6,476 nt of DNA from Bacillota bacterium (GCA_022706625.1 JAKJCD010000105.1:1-6476); one strand, 5' to 3'; counted from the first letter of the stretch, positions 1-6,263 are shown. Notes: generated by a model not told the origin, from the letters alone. Program-made: numbers and translations.

Positions 1-3
1 CCG

Positions 4-192
4 TCTTTGAGCGGGGTTTGGTTTATAATTCCGGCGGCAGGGGGCGCCGGGGGCTGTAATCATGTACCGAATGTAAACCAAATCCTTCTTTCAACGGGTT
101 TTGGTTTACATTTCCGGCGGGCAGCGCCCGCCGGGAGCTGTAATCATGTACCGAATGTAAACCAAATCTCTCTTTGCCGGGCGTTTTGGTTG
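4..192. repeat. Tandem array of a nested inverted repeat (two full units plus the start of a third, period 83-84)
   Basis: Similar unit starts (a TCTTT..CGGG..TTTGGTT pattern) lie at about 4, 87 and 171. Each full unit (17-82 and 100-166) is an imperfect palindrome. In unit 2 the outer arms TTTGGTTTACATT (100-112) and AATGTAAACCAAA (154-166) pair over 13 bp, and the inner arms CCGGCGGGC (114-122) and GCCCGCCGG (126-134) pair over 9 bp around an AGC loop. Unit 1 has the same plan with a weaker inner stem, CCGGCG (31-36) with CGCCGG (45-50). The 32 bases at 53-84 are identical to those at 137-168. The third unit begins at 171 but diverges after its TTTTGGTT. The array looks like a REP/MITE-like extragenic repeat. 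It carries no transposase and no direct evidence of mobility. Confidence 0.85.
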
Positions 193-413
193 CTTTATCC
201 TCCCCGACCAACTGGATTTCCGCCGGAGGCAACAAGAATCGGTCCTCAAATCTTCGCCGCTGCAATACTGGAATAAGTGGATAAGCTTGGTGCCCGGCAC
301 CGTGTTCTCTCCGGCACCGTGTTACCCCAGGTGTTTTCATGCACCGCATTCTGCGGCGCCGTGTTCTCCAATATCAACATGAACAAGATAACAACATGGA
401 CAAGAACTTTCGC
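193..413. other. Noncoding stretch with short GGCACCGTGTT-type repeats
   Basis: I see no supported gene here. The motif GGCACCGTGTT occurs at 296-306 and 313-323, and as GGCGCCGTGTT at 355-365, followed in two of three cases by CTC. GGTGCC/GGCACC at 289-301 forms a 6-bp palindrome around one base. GCACCGCA (341-348) and TGCGGCGC (352-359) form an 8-bp stem with one mismatch. The cluster looks like degenerate copies of a short extragenic repeat rather than an operator, since it sits 50-120 bases upstream of the promoter. Confidence 0.5.
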
Positions 414-442
414 TTGATAAAAAACTGACGGTACTATATAAT
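414..442 (+). promoter_or_regulatory. Sigma-A type promoter for the liv operon
   Basis: The -35 element TTGATA (414-419, five of six consensus bases) and the perfect -10 TATAAT (437-442) are separated by exactly 17 bp. Transcription would start near 449, giving a leader of about 65 bases before livJ. The leader holds only a weak hairpin, GGGCGT/ATGCCC (468-482, loop CGG, one G-U pair). I see no T-box, recognisable riboswitch or clear repressor operator. Because the promoter is close to consensus, regulation would have to come from a trans-acting factor or from the hairpins further down. Confidence 0.85.
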
Positions 443-498
443 TATCTTCGTATTTACTGGTTTAGATGGGCGTCGGATGCCCAAAATCCACTATTAAT

Positions 499-505
499 GG
501 AGGGG
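499..505 (+). promoter_or_regulatory. livJ ribosome binding site
   Basis: GGAGGGG is followed by 8 bases (AAAATCCA) and ATG at 514. This site decides the start in favour of 514 over the in-frame ATG at 466. Confidence 0.85.
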
Positions 506-513
506 AAAATCCA

Positions 514-1686
514 ATGAAGAAAAATCTTGCGTTGCTCTTAGTTTTAATGATGGCTTTGACTGCTCTCACCGGATGCGGCGGCGGCGGTGGTGGCGATGAG
601 GTCGAAAAAGTAATCAAAATCGGTGTTTTTGAGCCGGTGACCGGCGAAAACGGCGGCGGCGGTTTCCAGGAAGTTCTGGGCGTCCGTTATGCCAACACCG
701 TTTATCCCACAGTTGAGATCAACGGCGAAACCTATAAGGTGGAGCTTGTCGAGGTAGACAACAAGTCCGACAAGACTGAGGCAGTTACCGCTGCGCAGAA
801 CTTAGTCAGTGCCGGCGTTTCCGCCGTGGTCGGATCCTACGGCTCCGGAGTATCAATCGCAGCAGGACCGACATTTGAGGATGCTCAGATTCCGGCGGTG
901 GGTGCTTCCTGCACCAACCCCCAAGTCACGGATGGAAACGATTACTATTTCCGCGTCTGCTTCCTTGATCCCTTCCAGGGCACTGTCATGGCCAACTATG
1001 CTATTCAGAACGGAGCCAAGACTGCCGCTGTCATTACCCAACTGGGTGACGACTATTCTTCCGGATTGGGCGCTTTCTTCGTAGAGGCGTTCAACAAGCT
1101 CGGCGGAGCAGGCTCTGTGGTATCTCAGGAGCAGTTCCAGACCAATCAGACAGACTTCAAAGCCATCCTCACCAACATAAAGGCTCAAAACCCGGATGTC
1201 ATCTTTGCACCTTCATCCATCACCACGGCACCGCTGATCATCAAGCAGGCTCGTGAACTTGGAATCACATGCCCCATCATGGGCGGTGACACTTGGGAAA
1301 ATGCGACCATAATCGAGAATGCCGGCGCAGATGCCGAGGGTATCGTTCTTTCAACATTCTTTGATGAAGCAGAGCCGGCCACCGAAGAAGCCGCTTCCTT
1401 TATCACAGGCTTCAAGGCGTTCTTAAAAGAGAACAAACAGGACGACATCATCCCCGCTGTATCCGCACTTGGATATGATGCTTACATCACGGTTCTTGAA
1501 GCCATCAAGGCCGCCAACTCCACCGAAGGAACCGCTATCCGCGATGCTCTCACCGGTGTCAATGTAGTAGGAGTTACCGGTTCCATCTCCTTTGACGAAA
1601 AAGGCGATGCCAACAAAGATATGGCTTTCATCAAGACAGTGGAAAACGGGGTCTTCAAGTTCCTCATGACCGTTTCCGTCGAATAA
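514..1686 (+). CDS. livJ: Branched-chain amino acid ABC transporter, substrate-binding lipoprotein (LivJ/LivK family)
   Basis: This is the extracellular solute receptor of the transporter, 390 residues. The ATG at 514 is chosen because GGAGGGG (499-505) lies 8 bases upstream; an in-frame ATG at 466 has no ribosome binding site and would place extra residues before the signal peptide. Residues 1-20 form a lipoprotein signal (MKKN, hydrophobic core, LTGC lipobox), so Cys21 should be lipidated and anchored to the membrane. A six-glycine linker follows (22-27). The rest is a type I periplasmic-binding fold (Peripla_BP_6): IKIGVFEPVTGE at 35-46, GSYGSGVSIA at 107-116, IPAVGASCTNP at 126-136 (Ser/Thr expected near the ligand carboxylate), LGDDYSSGLG at 177-186 and GGDTW at 257-261. 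The fold and neighbours make the family secure. Ligand identity (Leu/Ile/Val or another small amino or amide compound) is inference. Confidence 0.95.
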   Translation: MKKNLALLLVLMMALTALTGCGGGGGGDEVEKVIKIGVFEPVTGENGGGGFQEVLGVRYANTVYPTVEINGETYKVELVEVDNKSDKTEAVTAAQNLVSAGVSAVVGSYGSGVSIAAGPTFEDAQIPAVGASCTNPQVTDGNDYYFRVCFLDPFQGTVMANYAIQNGAKTAAVITQLGDDYSSGLGAFFVEAFNKLGGAGSVVSQEQFQTNQTDFKAILTNIKAQNPDVIFAPSSITTAPLIIKQARELGITCPIMGGDTWENATIIENAGADAEGIVLSTFFDEAEPATEEAASFITGFKAFLKENKQDDIIPAVSALGYDAYITVLEAIKAANSTEGTAIRDALTGVNVVGVTGSISFDEKGDANKDMAFIKTVENGVFKFLMTVSVE

Positions 1687-1705
1687 GCAATTATGTGCGA
1701 TATTG

Positions 1706-1737
1706 AAATGAGTGGGAGCCTATACTCCCACTCATTT
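1706..1737 (+). terminator. Intercistronic hairpin / attenuating terminator between livJ and livH
   Basis: A perfect 13-bp stem, AAATGAGTGGGAG (1706-1718) with CTCCCACTCATTT (1725-1737), encloses the loop CCTATA and runs into TTTTAA. It lies 19 bases after the livJ stop and 64 bases before livH. The T-tract is short, so termination is likely partial. The stem may also protect the livJ message from 3' decay. Both effects would give more binding protein than permease, as is common in SBP-first ABC operons. The degree of read-through cannot be read from sequence. Confidence 0.8.
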
Positions 1738-1783
1738 TAATCAATCTTATTATGCAGGAATGCTGCCCGTATTCAGGGACTCT

Positions 1784-1798
1784 ATGAGGAGGCCTCAT
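1784..1798 (+). promoter_or_regulatory. livH ribosome binding site inside a small perfect hairpin
   Basis: The Shine-Dalgarno AGGAGG (1787-1792) stands 9 bases before ATG 1802 and fixes that start. It is embedded in ATGAGG-AGG-CCTCAT, a 6-bp perfect stem with a 3-base loop (1784-1798). Half of the Shine-Dalgarno lies in the stem and half in the loop, so folding could reduce initiation. Confidence 0.7.
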
Positions 1799-1801
1799 TT
1801 T

Positions 1802-2683
1802 ATGACTTTATCAGTTTTTTTACAGCATTGTCTGACCGGGATCTCTTTGGGAGGGGCCTATGCACTGATCGCCATCGGTTACACCATGGTTTACGGTATT
1901 TTAAGGCTAATAAATTTCGCCCACGGCGATATTTTTATGATGGCGGGGTATTTTATGATCTTCGCCATGGTTTCCTTCCCTTGGTATGTGGCTATCCCTC
2001 TGGTTTTGATTGCCACGGTGCTCCTGGGTGTATTCATTGAAAGAGCCGCTTATAAACCCCTGCGGAATGCTCCGAGAATGTCCATAATGATATCGGCCAT
2101 CGGAGTTTCCTATCTGCTGCAGAACCTGGCTACTTATTTGTTTACCGCACTTCCCAGGGGCTATCCGACGATCCCTATCCTGAAAAAAATATTCCAAATC
2201 GGGCCGCTGTCTGCCTCGCTGGTGACCTTCATCACTCCGGTGCTCACGCTGGCCCTAGTATACCTGCTGGTATTCCTGATCAACCACAGCAAGGTAGGCA
2301 TGGCTATGAGGGCAGTTTCCCGGGATTTTGAAACGGCACAGCTTATGGGGATAAAGATCAACCGGGTAATCACCATCACCTTTGCCATCGGCTCACTTCT
2401 TGCGGCTGTAGGTTCCATCTTGTATTTTACGGATCGCATGGCAGTCTTCCCCTTCAGCGGAGCCCTGCCCGGCCTAAAATGCTTTGTAGCGGCAGTTTTA
2501 GGTGGGATCGGCAGCATACCCGGCGCCATGGTCGGCGGATTCATACTCGGTTTAGGAGAAACCGCCCTGGTTGCCTTGGGCTATTCCACCTTCAGCGACG
2601 CATTTACGTTTGTGCTTTTAATATTGATGCTGCTCATTCGGCCTACAGGGCTGTTTGGCGAGAAAGTGACGGATAAGGTATGA
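1802..2683 (+). CDS. livH: Branched-chain amino acid ABC transporter permease LivH
   Basis: This inner-membrane permease of 293 residues pairs with LivM to form the translocation path. ATG 1802 is preferred over upstream in-frame starts (GTG 1712, ATG 1760, ATG 1784) because AGGAGG lies 9 bases upstream; GTG 1712 falls inside the preceding hairpin. The protein is strongly hydrophobic with about eight membrane segments. Family signatures are clear: INFAHGDIFMMAGY at 37-50, the cytoplasmic ATPase-contact loop AVSRDFETAQLMGI at 171-184, AAVLGGIGSIPGAMVGG at 230-246 and the C-terminal LLIRPTGLFGE at 277-287. Length matches the family (about 290-310). The stop TGA at 2681-2683 overlaps the livM start, showing translational coupling. 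I see no damage or missing motif. Confidence 0.95.
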   Translation: MTLSVFLQHCLTGISLGGAYALIAIGYTMVYGILRLINFAHGDIFMMAGYFMIFAMVSFPWYVAIPLVLIATVLLGVFIERAAYKPLRNAPRMSIMISAIGVSYLLQNLATYLFTALPRGYPTIPILKKIFQIGPLSASLVTFITPVLTLALVYLLVFLINHSKVGMAMRAVSRDFETAQLMGIKINRVITITFAIGSLLAAVGSILYFTDRMAVFPFSGALPGLKCFVAAVLGGIGSIPGAMVGGFILGLGETALVALGYSTFSDAFTFVLLILMLLIRPTGLFGEKVTDKV

Positions 2684-3786
2684 TGAGTATGAAACCGCGA
2701 ACAAAGCATATTTTATCGATTGCTCTTGCAGCCGCTGTAATAGCCATGCTTCTGTATCTGGATTCCAACAAGGCACAGTACAGCTATTCCATTGCCATCC
2801 TGGAGCGAAGCGCCATCTATGCTGTGGTTGCTGTATCCATGAACCTGCTCACCGGTTTTACCGGATTGTTCTCTCTGGGGCAGGCAGGTTTTATGGCAAT
2901 AGGCGCCTATACGGTAGGTATTCTTACTATCCCTGTAGAAGCCAGACCGAATGTCTACTATATCAACGGCATCGCAGAGCCACTGGCAAATGTCAATTTA
3001 CCTTTTTGGGCTGCGCTTATTCTCGGAGGATTGATGGCGGCTCTGGTGGGGGGCCTGATAGGTATCCCGGTCCTTCGGCTGAAAAGTGACTATTTGGCCA
3101 TTGCCACTCTTGGTTTTTCTGAGATCATCCGGGCTTTGATCGCGGCTCCGCAGTTGGACCGGATCACTAACGGCTCCTACGGTCTCAAGAGCATTCCGGC
3201 ATTCAGCTCGATCTTACAGGTTTTTGGGATCGCCGCTCTATGTATCCTAATAATGATTTTGGTGATCAACTCCTCTTACGGAAGGGCCTTCAAGGCCATT
3301 CGAGAAGACGAGACAGCGGCGGAAGCCATGGGGATCAATTTATTTAAGCATAAAAGCATGTCATTTGTCATAAGCTGCTTTTTTACCGGAATCAGCGGCG
3401 GGCTGCTGGCAGTCTTCATGCGTTCAATTGATTCAAAGACTTTTCAAGTAAACCTGACCTATGACATTTTGCTGATCGTTGTTTTAGGTGGCTTAGGCAG
3501 CATAACAGGCAGTGTTCTTGCCTCATTCCTTATGACGGCGGGAAGAGAGTGGCTGCGTTTCTTTGACGTGCCTTTAGTGATTGGAGGGTTTTCCGTACCG
3601 CTATTCAGAAACGGATTCAGGATGGTCATTTTCTCCCTGATCCTGATGGCCGTAGTCCTCTATTATCGGAAGGGGCTCATGGGAAATAAAGAGTTCTCCT
3701 GGGACGGCATACTGAGATTTTTCTATCGGATCGCCGGACGACTGCGGCGAAAAACGCCGGGGAACGGAGGTGAGGCCAATGCCTGA
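2680..3786 (+). CDS. livM: Branched-chain amino acid ABC transporter permease LivM
   Basis: This is the second membrane permease subunit, 368 residues. The start is ambiguous: ATG occurs at 2680 (overlapping the livH stop as ATGA), 2683 and 2689 in or near frame, and of these 2680 and 2689 are in frame. Only a weak AAGG (2675-2678) precedes them, so initiation probably relies on coupling to livH. About nine membrane segments are visible. Signatures: NLLTGFTGLFSLGQAGFMAIGAY-type region at 55-77, YLAIATLGFSEIIRAL at 138-153, ATPase-contact loop GRAFKAIREDETAAEAMGIN at 201-220, and VVLGGLGSITGSVLAS at 267-282. The C-terminus ends in a basic tail (GRLRRKTPGNGGEANA). It is shorter than E. coli LivM (about 425) but typical of Firmicute versions. 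Its last 8 bases overlap livG. Confidence 0.94.
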   Translation: MMSMKPRTKHILSIALAAAVIAMLLYLDSNKAQYSYSIAILERSAIYAVVAVSMNLLTGFTGLFSLGQAGFMAIGAYTVGILTIPVEARPNVYYINGIAEPLANVNLPFWAALILGGLMAALVGGLIGIPVLRLKSDYLAIATLGFSEIIRALIAAPQLDRITNGSYGLKSIPAFSSILQVFGIAALCILIMILVINSSYGRAFKAIREDETAAEAMGINLFKHKSMSFVISCFFTGISGGLLAVFMRSIDSKTFQVNLTYDILLIVVLGGLGSITGSVLASFLMTAGREWLRFFDVPLVIGGFSVPLFRNGFRMVIFSLILMAVVLYYRKGLMGNKEFSWDGILRFFYRIAGRLRRKTPGNGGEANA

Positions 3787-4624
3787 TAATGTACTTCACC
3801 TGGCGGATGTCACTATGCAATTCGGAGGCGTCGTGGCTGTCAACAACCTTTCTTTGGAAGTAAACCGGGGAGAGATCGTTGCACTGATCGGACCCAACGG
3901 AGCCGGTAAAACAACAGCTTTCAATGTTGCCACCGGAGTCTATGCTCCTACAAACGGGAGGGTCTCCTTTAATGGAGAAACCATAGTAAGCAATTTCCCT
4001 CAAGGAAAGATGAAGAAGATGTATGCGGGAGAAAACCGGGGCAAATACACCGACGTTGTGCGAAAGACTCCCGATGTCATTACCAAGCTGGGAATTGCCA
4101 GAACGTTTCAGAATATCCGTCTCTTTAAAAACCTGACGGTTTTCGAAAATGTTCTCATTGCAAAGCATATGAACATGAAGGCGGGACTGTTTTTGTCAAC
4201 CTGCATGATTAATTATAAAGAAGAGCGGGAAATGAGGCGGCAATCAACAGAGCTTCTGGAAATCGTCGGCCTTGCTGAGCTAAGGTCGGAAATTTCAGGC
4301 TCCTTACCCTACGGCCAGCAGCGCCGGCTGGAGATTGCACGTGCTCTTGCAACAGAGCCTAGCCTCCTGCTGCTGGATGAACCGGCGGCAGGCATGAACC
4401 CACAGGAGACCAACGACCTGACAAGCTTCATTTATCAATTAAGGGACGATTTTCACCTGACAATATTTATGATTGAGCATCATATGAACCTGGTAATGGA
4501 GATATCCGACCGTATTTATGTCTTGGATTTCGGCAAGCTCATAGCTGCAGGCACCCCTTCGGAAGTACAGAACAACCAAAGGGTCATCGATGCTTATTTG
4601 GGGGTGGCGGAAGATGGAGAATAA
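3779..4624 (+). CDS. livG: Branched-chain amino acid ABC transporter ATP-binding protein LivG
   Basis: This is one of two cytoplasmic ATPases, 281 residues. ATG 3779 is chosen because GGAGGTGA (3766-3773), a full Shine-Dalgarno, lies 5 bases upstream; GTG 3770 lies inside that site. Motifs in order: Walker A GPNGAGKTT at 38-46, Q-loop in RTFQNIRLF (Gln111), ABC signature LPYGQ at 176-180 (the LivG variant of LSGGQ), Walker B LLLLDEP at 196-202 (Asp200, catalytic Glu201) and switch His234 in MIEHHM. All catalytic residues are present. A basic stretch of roughly 20-30 residues between Walker A and the Q-loop (about 72-103) is longer than in E. coli LivG. The C-terminal GTPSEVQNNQRVIDAYLG is typical of the family. 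It overlaps livM by 8 bases and livF by 11. Confidence 0.95.
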   Translation: MPDNVLHLADVTMQFGGVVAVNNLSLEVNRGEIVALIGPNGAGKTTAFNVATGVYAPTNGRVSFNGETIVSNFPQGKMKKMYAGENRGKYTDVVRKTPDVITKLGIARTFQNIRLFKNLTVFENVLIAKHMNMKAGLFLSTCMINYKEEREMRRQSTELLEIVGLAELRSEISGSLPYGQQRRLEIARALATEPSLLLLDEPAAGMNPQETNDLTSFIYQLRDDFHLTIFMIEHHMNLVMEISDRIYVLDFGKLIAAGTPSEVQNNQRVIDAYLGVAEDGE

Positions 4625-5339
4625 TGCATATCTTAAAATAACGGACTTAAGCGTGTCCTATGGCGGGATTCATGCCGTAAAAGGAATATCTTTAGAGGTG
4701 CCGAAAGGAAAGATCGTAACCCTGATAGGTTCAAACGGCGCGGGAAAAAGCACCACTCTCCGCACCATAGCGGGTGTGGTGAAACCCAAGGCAGGATCCA
4801 TTCAATTTGACGGTAAGGAAATATGCGGAAAGTCTCCGGATGATATAGTATCCATGGGTATAACTCTCGTTCCGGAAGGAAGGAGGGTGTTCGGCAATCT
4901 TACTGTTCTGGAAAACCTGAAAATAGGCGCCTATGTGCACAATGACAGACTTGATAAATATCTCGACGATATATATGAACTTTTTCCCCGCTTGAAAGAA
5001 CGGGAGTGGCAGCTGGCCGGCACCTTATCCGGCGGAGAGCAGCAAATGCTTGCTGTAGGCCGGGCCCTTATGAGCCGTCCCAAACTGATCATGATGGATG
5101 AGCCTTCCCTGGGGCTGGCACCGCTTATCGTCAAGGATATATTCGATATAATAAAGACCATCAATGCGGAAGGGATCACGGTGCTTCTCATAGAACAAAA
5201 TGCCAACATGGCTCTCAAAACGGCGGACTGGGGTTATGTCATGGAAACAGGTGTCATCACTATGGAGGGCACGGGAGCCGATCTTTTGGCAAACGAAAGT
5301 GTCAAGGAAGCTTATCTGGGGAAAAGAAAAGAAGATTGA
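4614..5339 (+). CDS. livF: Branched-chain amino acid ABC transporter ATP-binding protein LivF
   Basis: This is the second ATPase, 241 residues (family about 233-240). ATG 4614 is preferred: GGGGGTGG (4600-4607) lies 6 bases upstream and MENNAYLKITDLSVSYGG is a normal LivF N-terminus. The in-frame ATG at 4590 would add eight residues without a good ribosome binding site. Motifs: Walker A GSNGAGKST at 39-47, LVPEGRRVF at 85-93 (LivF has Glu in place of the Q-loop Gln), signature LSGGEQQ at 138-144, Walker B LIMMDEP at 158-164, and LLIEQNAN at 191-198, where Gln-Asn replaces the usual switch His. The last two substitutions are normal for LivF and not signs of decay. It is the last gene of the transporter. 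No strong terminator follows directly; the first candidate is the hairpin at 5527-5568. Confidence 0.95.
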   Translation: MENNAYLKITDLSVSYGGIHAVKGISLEVPKGKIVTLIGSNGAGKSTTLRTIAGVVKPKAGSIQFDGKEICGKSPDDIVSMGITLVPEGRRVFGNLTVLENLKIGAYVHNDRLDKYLDDIYELFPRLKEREWQLAGTLSGGEQQMLAVGRALMSRPKLIMMDEPSLGLAPLIVKDIFDIIKTINAEGITVLLIEQNANMALKTADWGYVMETGVITMEGTGADLLANESVKEAYLGKRKED

Positions 5340-5526
5340 TATGCTTGGAATTTCAACCTTTCAAAAACCGCCATAATTCATAACAGCCTTGGATTTATAT
5401 ACAAAATGGCAAAGATACCTTAAATCTGGTTAAACAAGCCTGACATCGAATTGACGAAATAAGCGGTTCGGGATGCCGACGGGAAGCCCGTTAACGATAA
5501 GAAATTCAACAGGAACAATTATCGGG
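5340..5526. other. Noncoding interval after livF
   Basis: I see no supported gene or RNA. The only notable structure is a small hairpin, ACGGG (5479-5483) with CCCGT (5487-5491) around AAG, extendable by one G-U pair. It has no T-tract and is not a convincing terminator. Confidence 0.45.
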
Positions 5527-5572
5527 ACACCTCATATTATGCTAATACATGATAAAGAAATGAGGTGTTTTT
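5527..5572 (+). terminator. Hairpin with T-tract that also covers the next gene's ribosome binding site
   Basis: ACACCTCAT (5527-5535) pairs perfectly with ATGAGGTGT (5560-5568), a 9-bp stem with a 24-base loop, followed directly by a run of T (5568-5572). It could end liv operon transcripts. The 3' arm is also the Shine-Dalgarno GAGGTG (5562-5567) of the gene starting at 5571, so in any read-through transcript the site would be masked. The long loop weakens the hairpin, so either role is tentative. Confidence 0.55.
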
Positions 5573-6179
5573 GATTCCTGAAAAAAACCAGAATCAGTCT
5601 CGCTACCTGACATACGAGCAAATGAACCTGATAAATGCATTCAGGGGATTAAACCTGGATCAGGCCATTTTGAGCATGTTGATGGTTAGCGCCATAATAC
5701 ACAATTCGCAATGCGCCAATGTTATCTTTGCCAGGTTGCTGCAGGTTCCATATTTAGCATATAATTATTTTGCATGTTATTACGGCACCGAACCGGCACA
5801 GCAGATATGCAATTTAATGAGTCAGAATATTATTATGACGAAGAGGCTGACAGAGGTACTCATGGCAAAGGATGAGCAGACGGGCGCCGCTATACTTCAG
5901 CAGTGGAATAATAATATTGACTCCCAATCCGATTTGTTTGCCAGCATGAATCCATACTGGGCAGGGGGCCAATGGCATGATCTGCTATACAGGGCTCTGC
6001 AATTAAACTATCAGCAAATAATGGCCTTGCTTGCAAACGAATGTGAGCAGTCGCTTAACATATTCAATCGTATCAAGGATTTGATGATCCTGATCGGAGA
6101 TTATCAAGCGAGGGGAATCATGAAAAGACTGACAGAAATACCCGACATTCTCAATAAGCCTGAATCCGGTTATAAATAA
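5571..6179 (+). CDS. Small helical protein of unknown function (clostridial family with an NPYW motif)
   Basis: This gene encodes about 202 residues starting at TTG 5571, chosen because GAGGTG (5562-5567) lies just upstream; GTG 5565 is inside that site. No signal peptide or clear membrane segment is seen, and the protein looks mostly alpha-helical. Recognisable stretches are YYGTEPAQQICNLMSQNI (70-87), ASMNPYWAGGQWHDLLYRAL (124-143) and IGDYQARGIMKRL (175-187). From memory, these match a family of small Clostridia/Bacilli proteins with FYG..IA..F..LL, INPYW...W..LLY.HL and MADYM..GI motifs, often given unreliable names such as acetylglutamate kinase. No kinase nucleotide-binding motif is visible, so I would not carry that name over. 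There is a modest Asn/Gln-rich character. It is on the same strand as the liv genes but 231 bases away and probably an independent unit. Function unknown. Confidence 0.8.
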   Translation: MIPEKNQNQSRYLTYEQMNLINAFRGLNLDQAILSMLMVSAIIHNSQCANVIFARLLQVPYLAYNYFACYYGTEPAQQICNLMSQNIIMTKRLTEVLMAKDEQTGAAILQQWNNNIDSQSDLFASMNPYWAGGQWHDLLYRALQLNYQQIMALLANECEQSLNIFNRIKDLMILIGDYQARGIMKRLTEIPDILNKPESGYK

Positions 6180-6204
6180 AAATGTTTTAAGTAAATTTGA
6201 AAAG

Positions 6205-6213
6205 TGATATAAT
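6205..6213 (+). promoter_or_regulatory. Possible extended -10 promoter element
   Basis: TGATATAAT is a perfect TATAAT (6208-6213) with the extended TGN element. The -35 position 17 bp upstream, TTTTAA (6185-6190), matches consensus poorly. No gene follows within the window; the transcript would enter the inverted repeat at 6215-6254. It may be fortuitous. Confidence 0.3.
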
Positions 6214-6214
6214 G

Positions 6215-6263
6215 GGTGGCAAGGGGATGGCAAGGGGACGCTTTGTTTGCCACCTTCCTTGCC
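6215..6263. repeat. Inverted repeat with an 11-bp tandem duplication (REP-like)
   Basis: GGTGGCAA (6215-6222) pairs with TTGCCACC (6247-6254). TGGCAAGGGGA is duplicated in tandem at 6217-6227 and 6228-6238, and CCTTGCC (6257-6263) can pair with either GGCAAGG. The arrangement of a stem, then GGGGACG, then the closing arm resembles the short REP hairpins scattered in many bacterial genomes and linked to RAYT (Y1-type) transposases. The family link is from memory and not proven here; no such transposase gene is in the window. Confidence 0.55.

Noticed and set aside
4..192. CRISPR-like array
   Set aside because: Only two full units, with internal palindromes and no unique spacers of constant length, and no cas genes.
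7..276. Forward reading frame of 89 codons across the left repeats
   Set aside because: It is made of the tandem repeat translated (NHVPNVNQI appears twice), has no ribosome binding site and lies over palindromic DNA.
23..349. Reverse-strand frame of 108 codons with a repeated GLHSVHDYS peptide
   Set aside because: The peptide repeat is only the 84-base DNA repeat read in frame; there is no domain and no credible start signal.
466..513. Upstream ATG for livJ at 466
   Set aside because: No Shine-Dalgarno, and it would add 16 residues before a complete lipoprotein signal; ATG 514 has GGAGGGG at 8 bases.
853..1188. Antisense frame inside livJ, and similar frames opposite livH, livM and livF
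   Set aside because: They are shadows of strongly coding genes, with no start signals or recognisable domains.
1712..1801. GTG 1712 as start of livH
   Set aside because: It lies within the livJ-livH hairpin, and the extra 30 residues do not resemble LivH; ATG 1802 has AGGAGG.
5461..5492. tRNA-like GGTTCG..GATGCC string and small hairpin after livF
   Set aside because: No acceptor stem, anticodon arm or D arm can be built around it.
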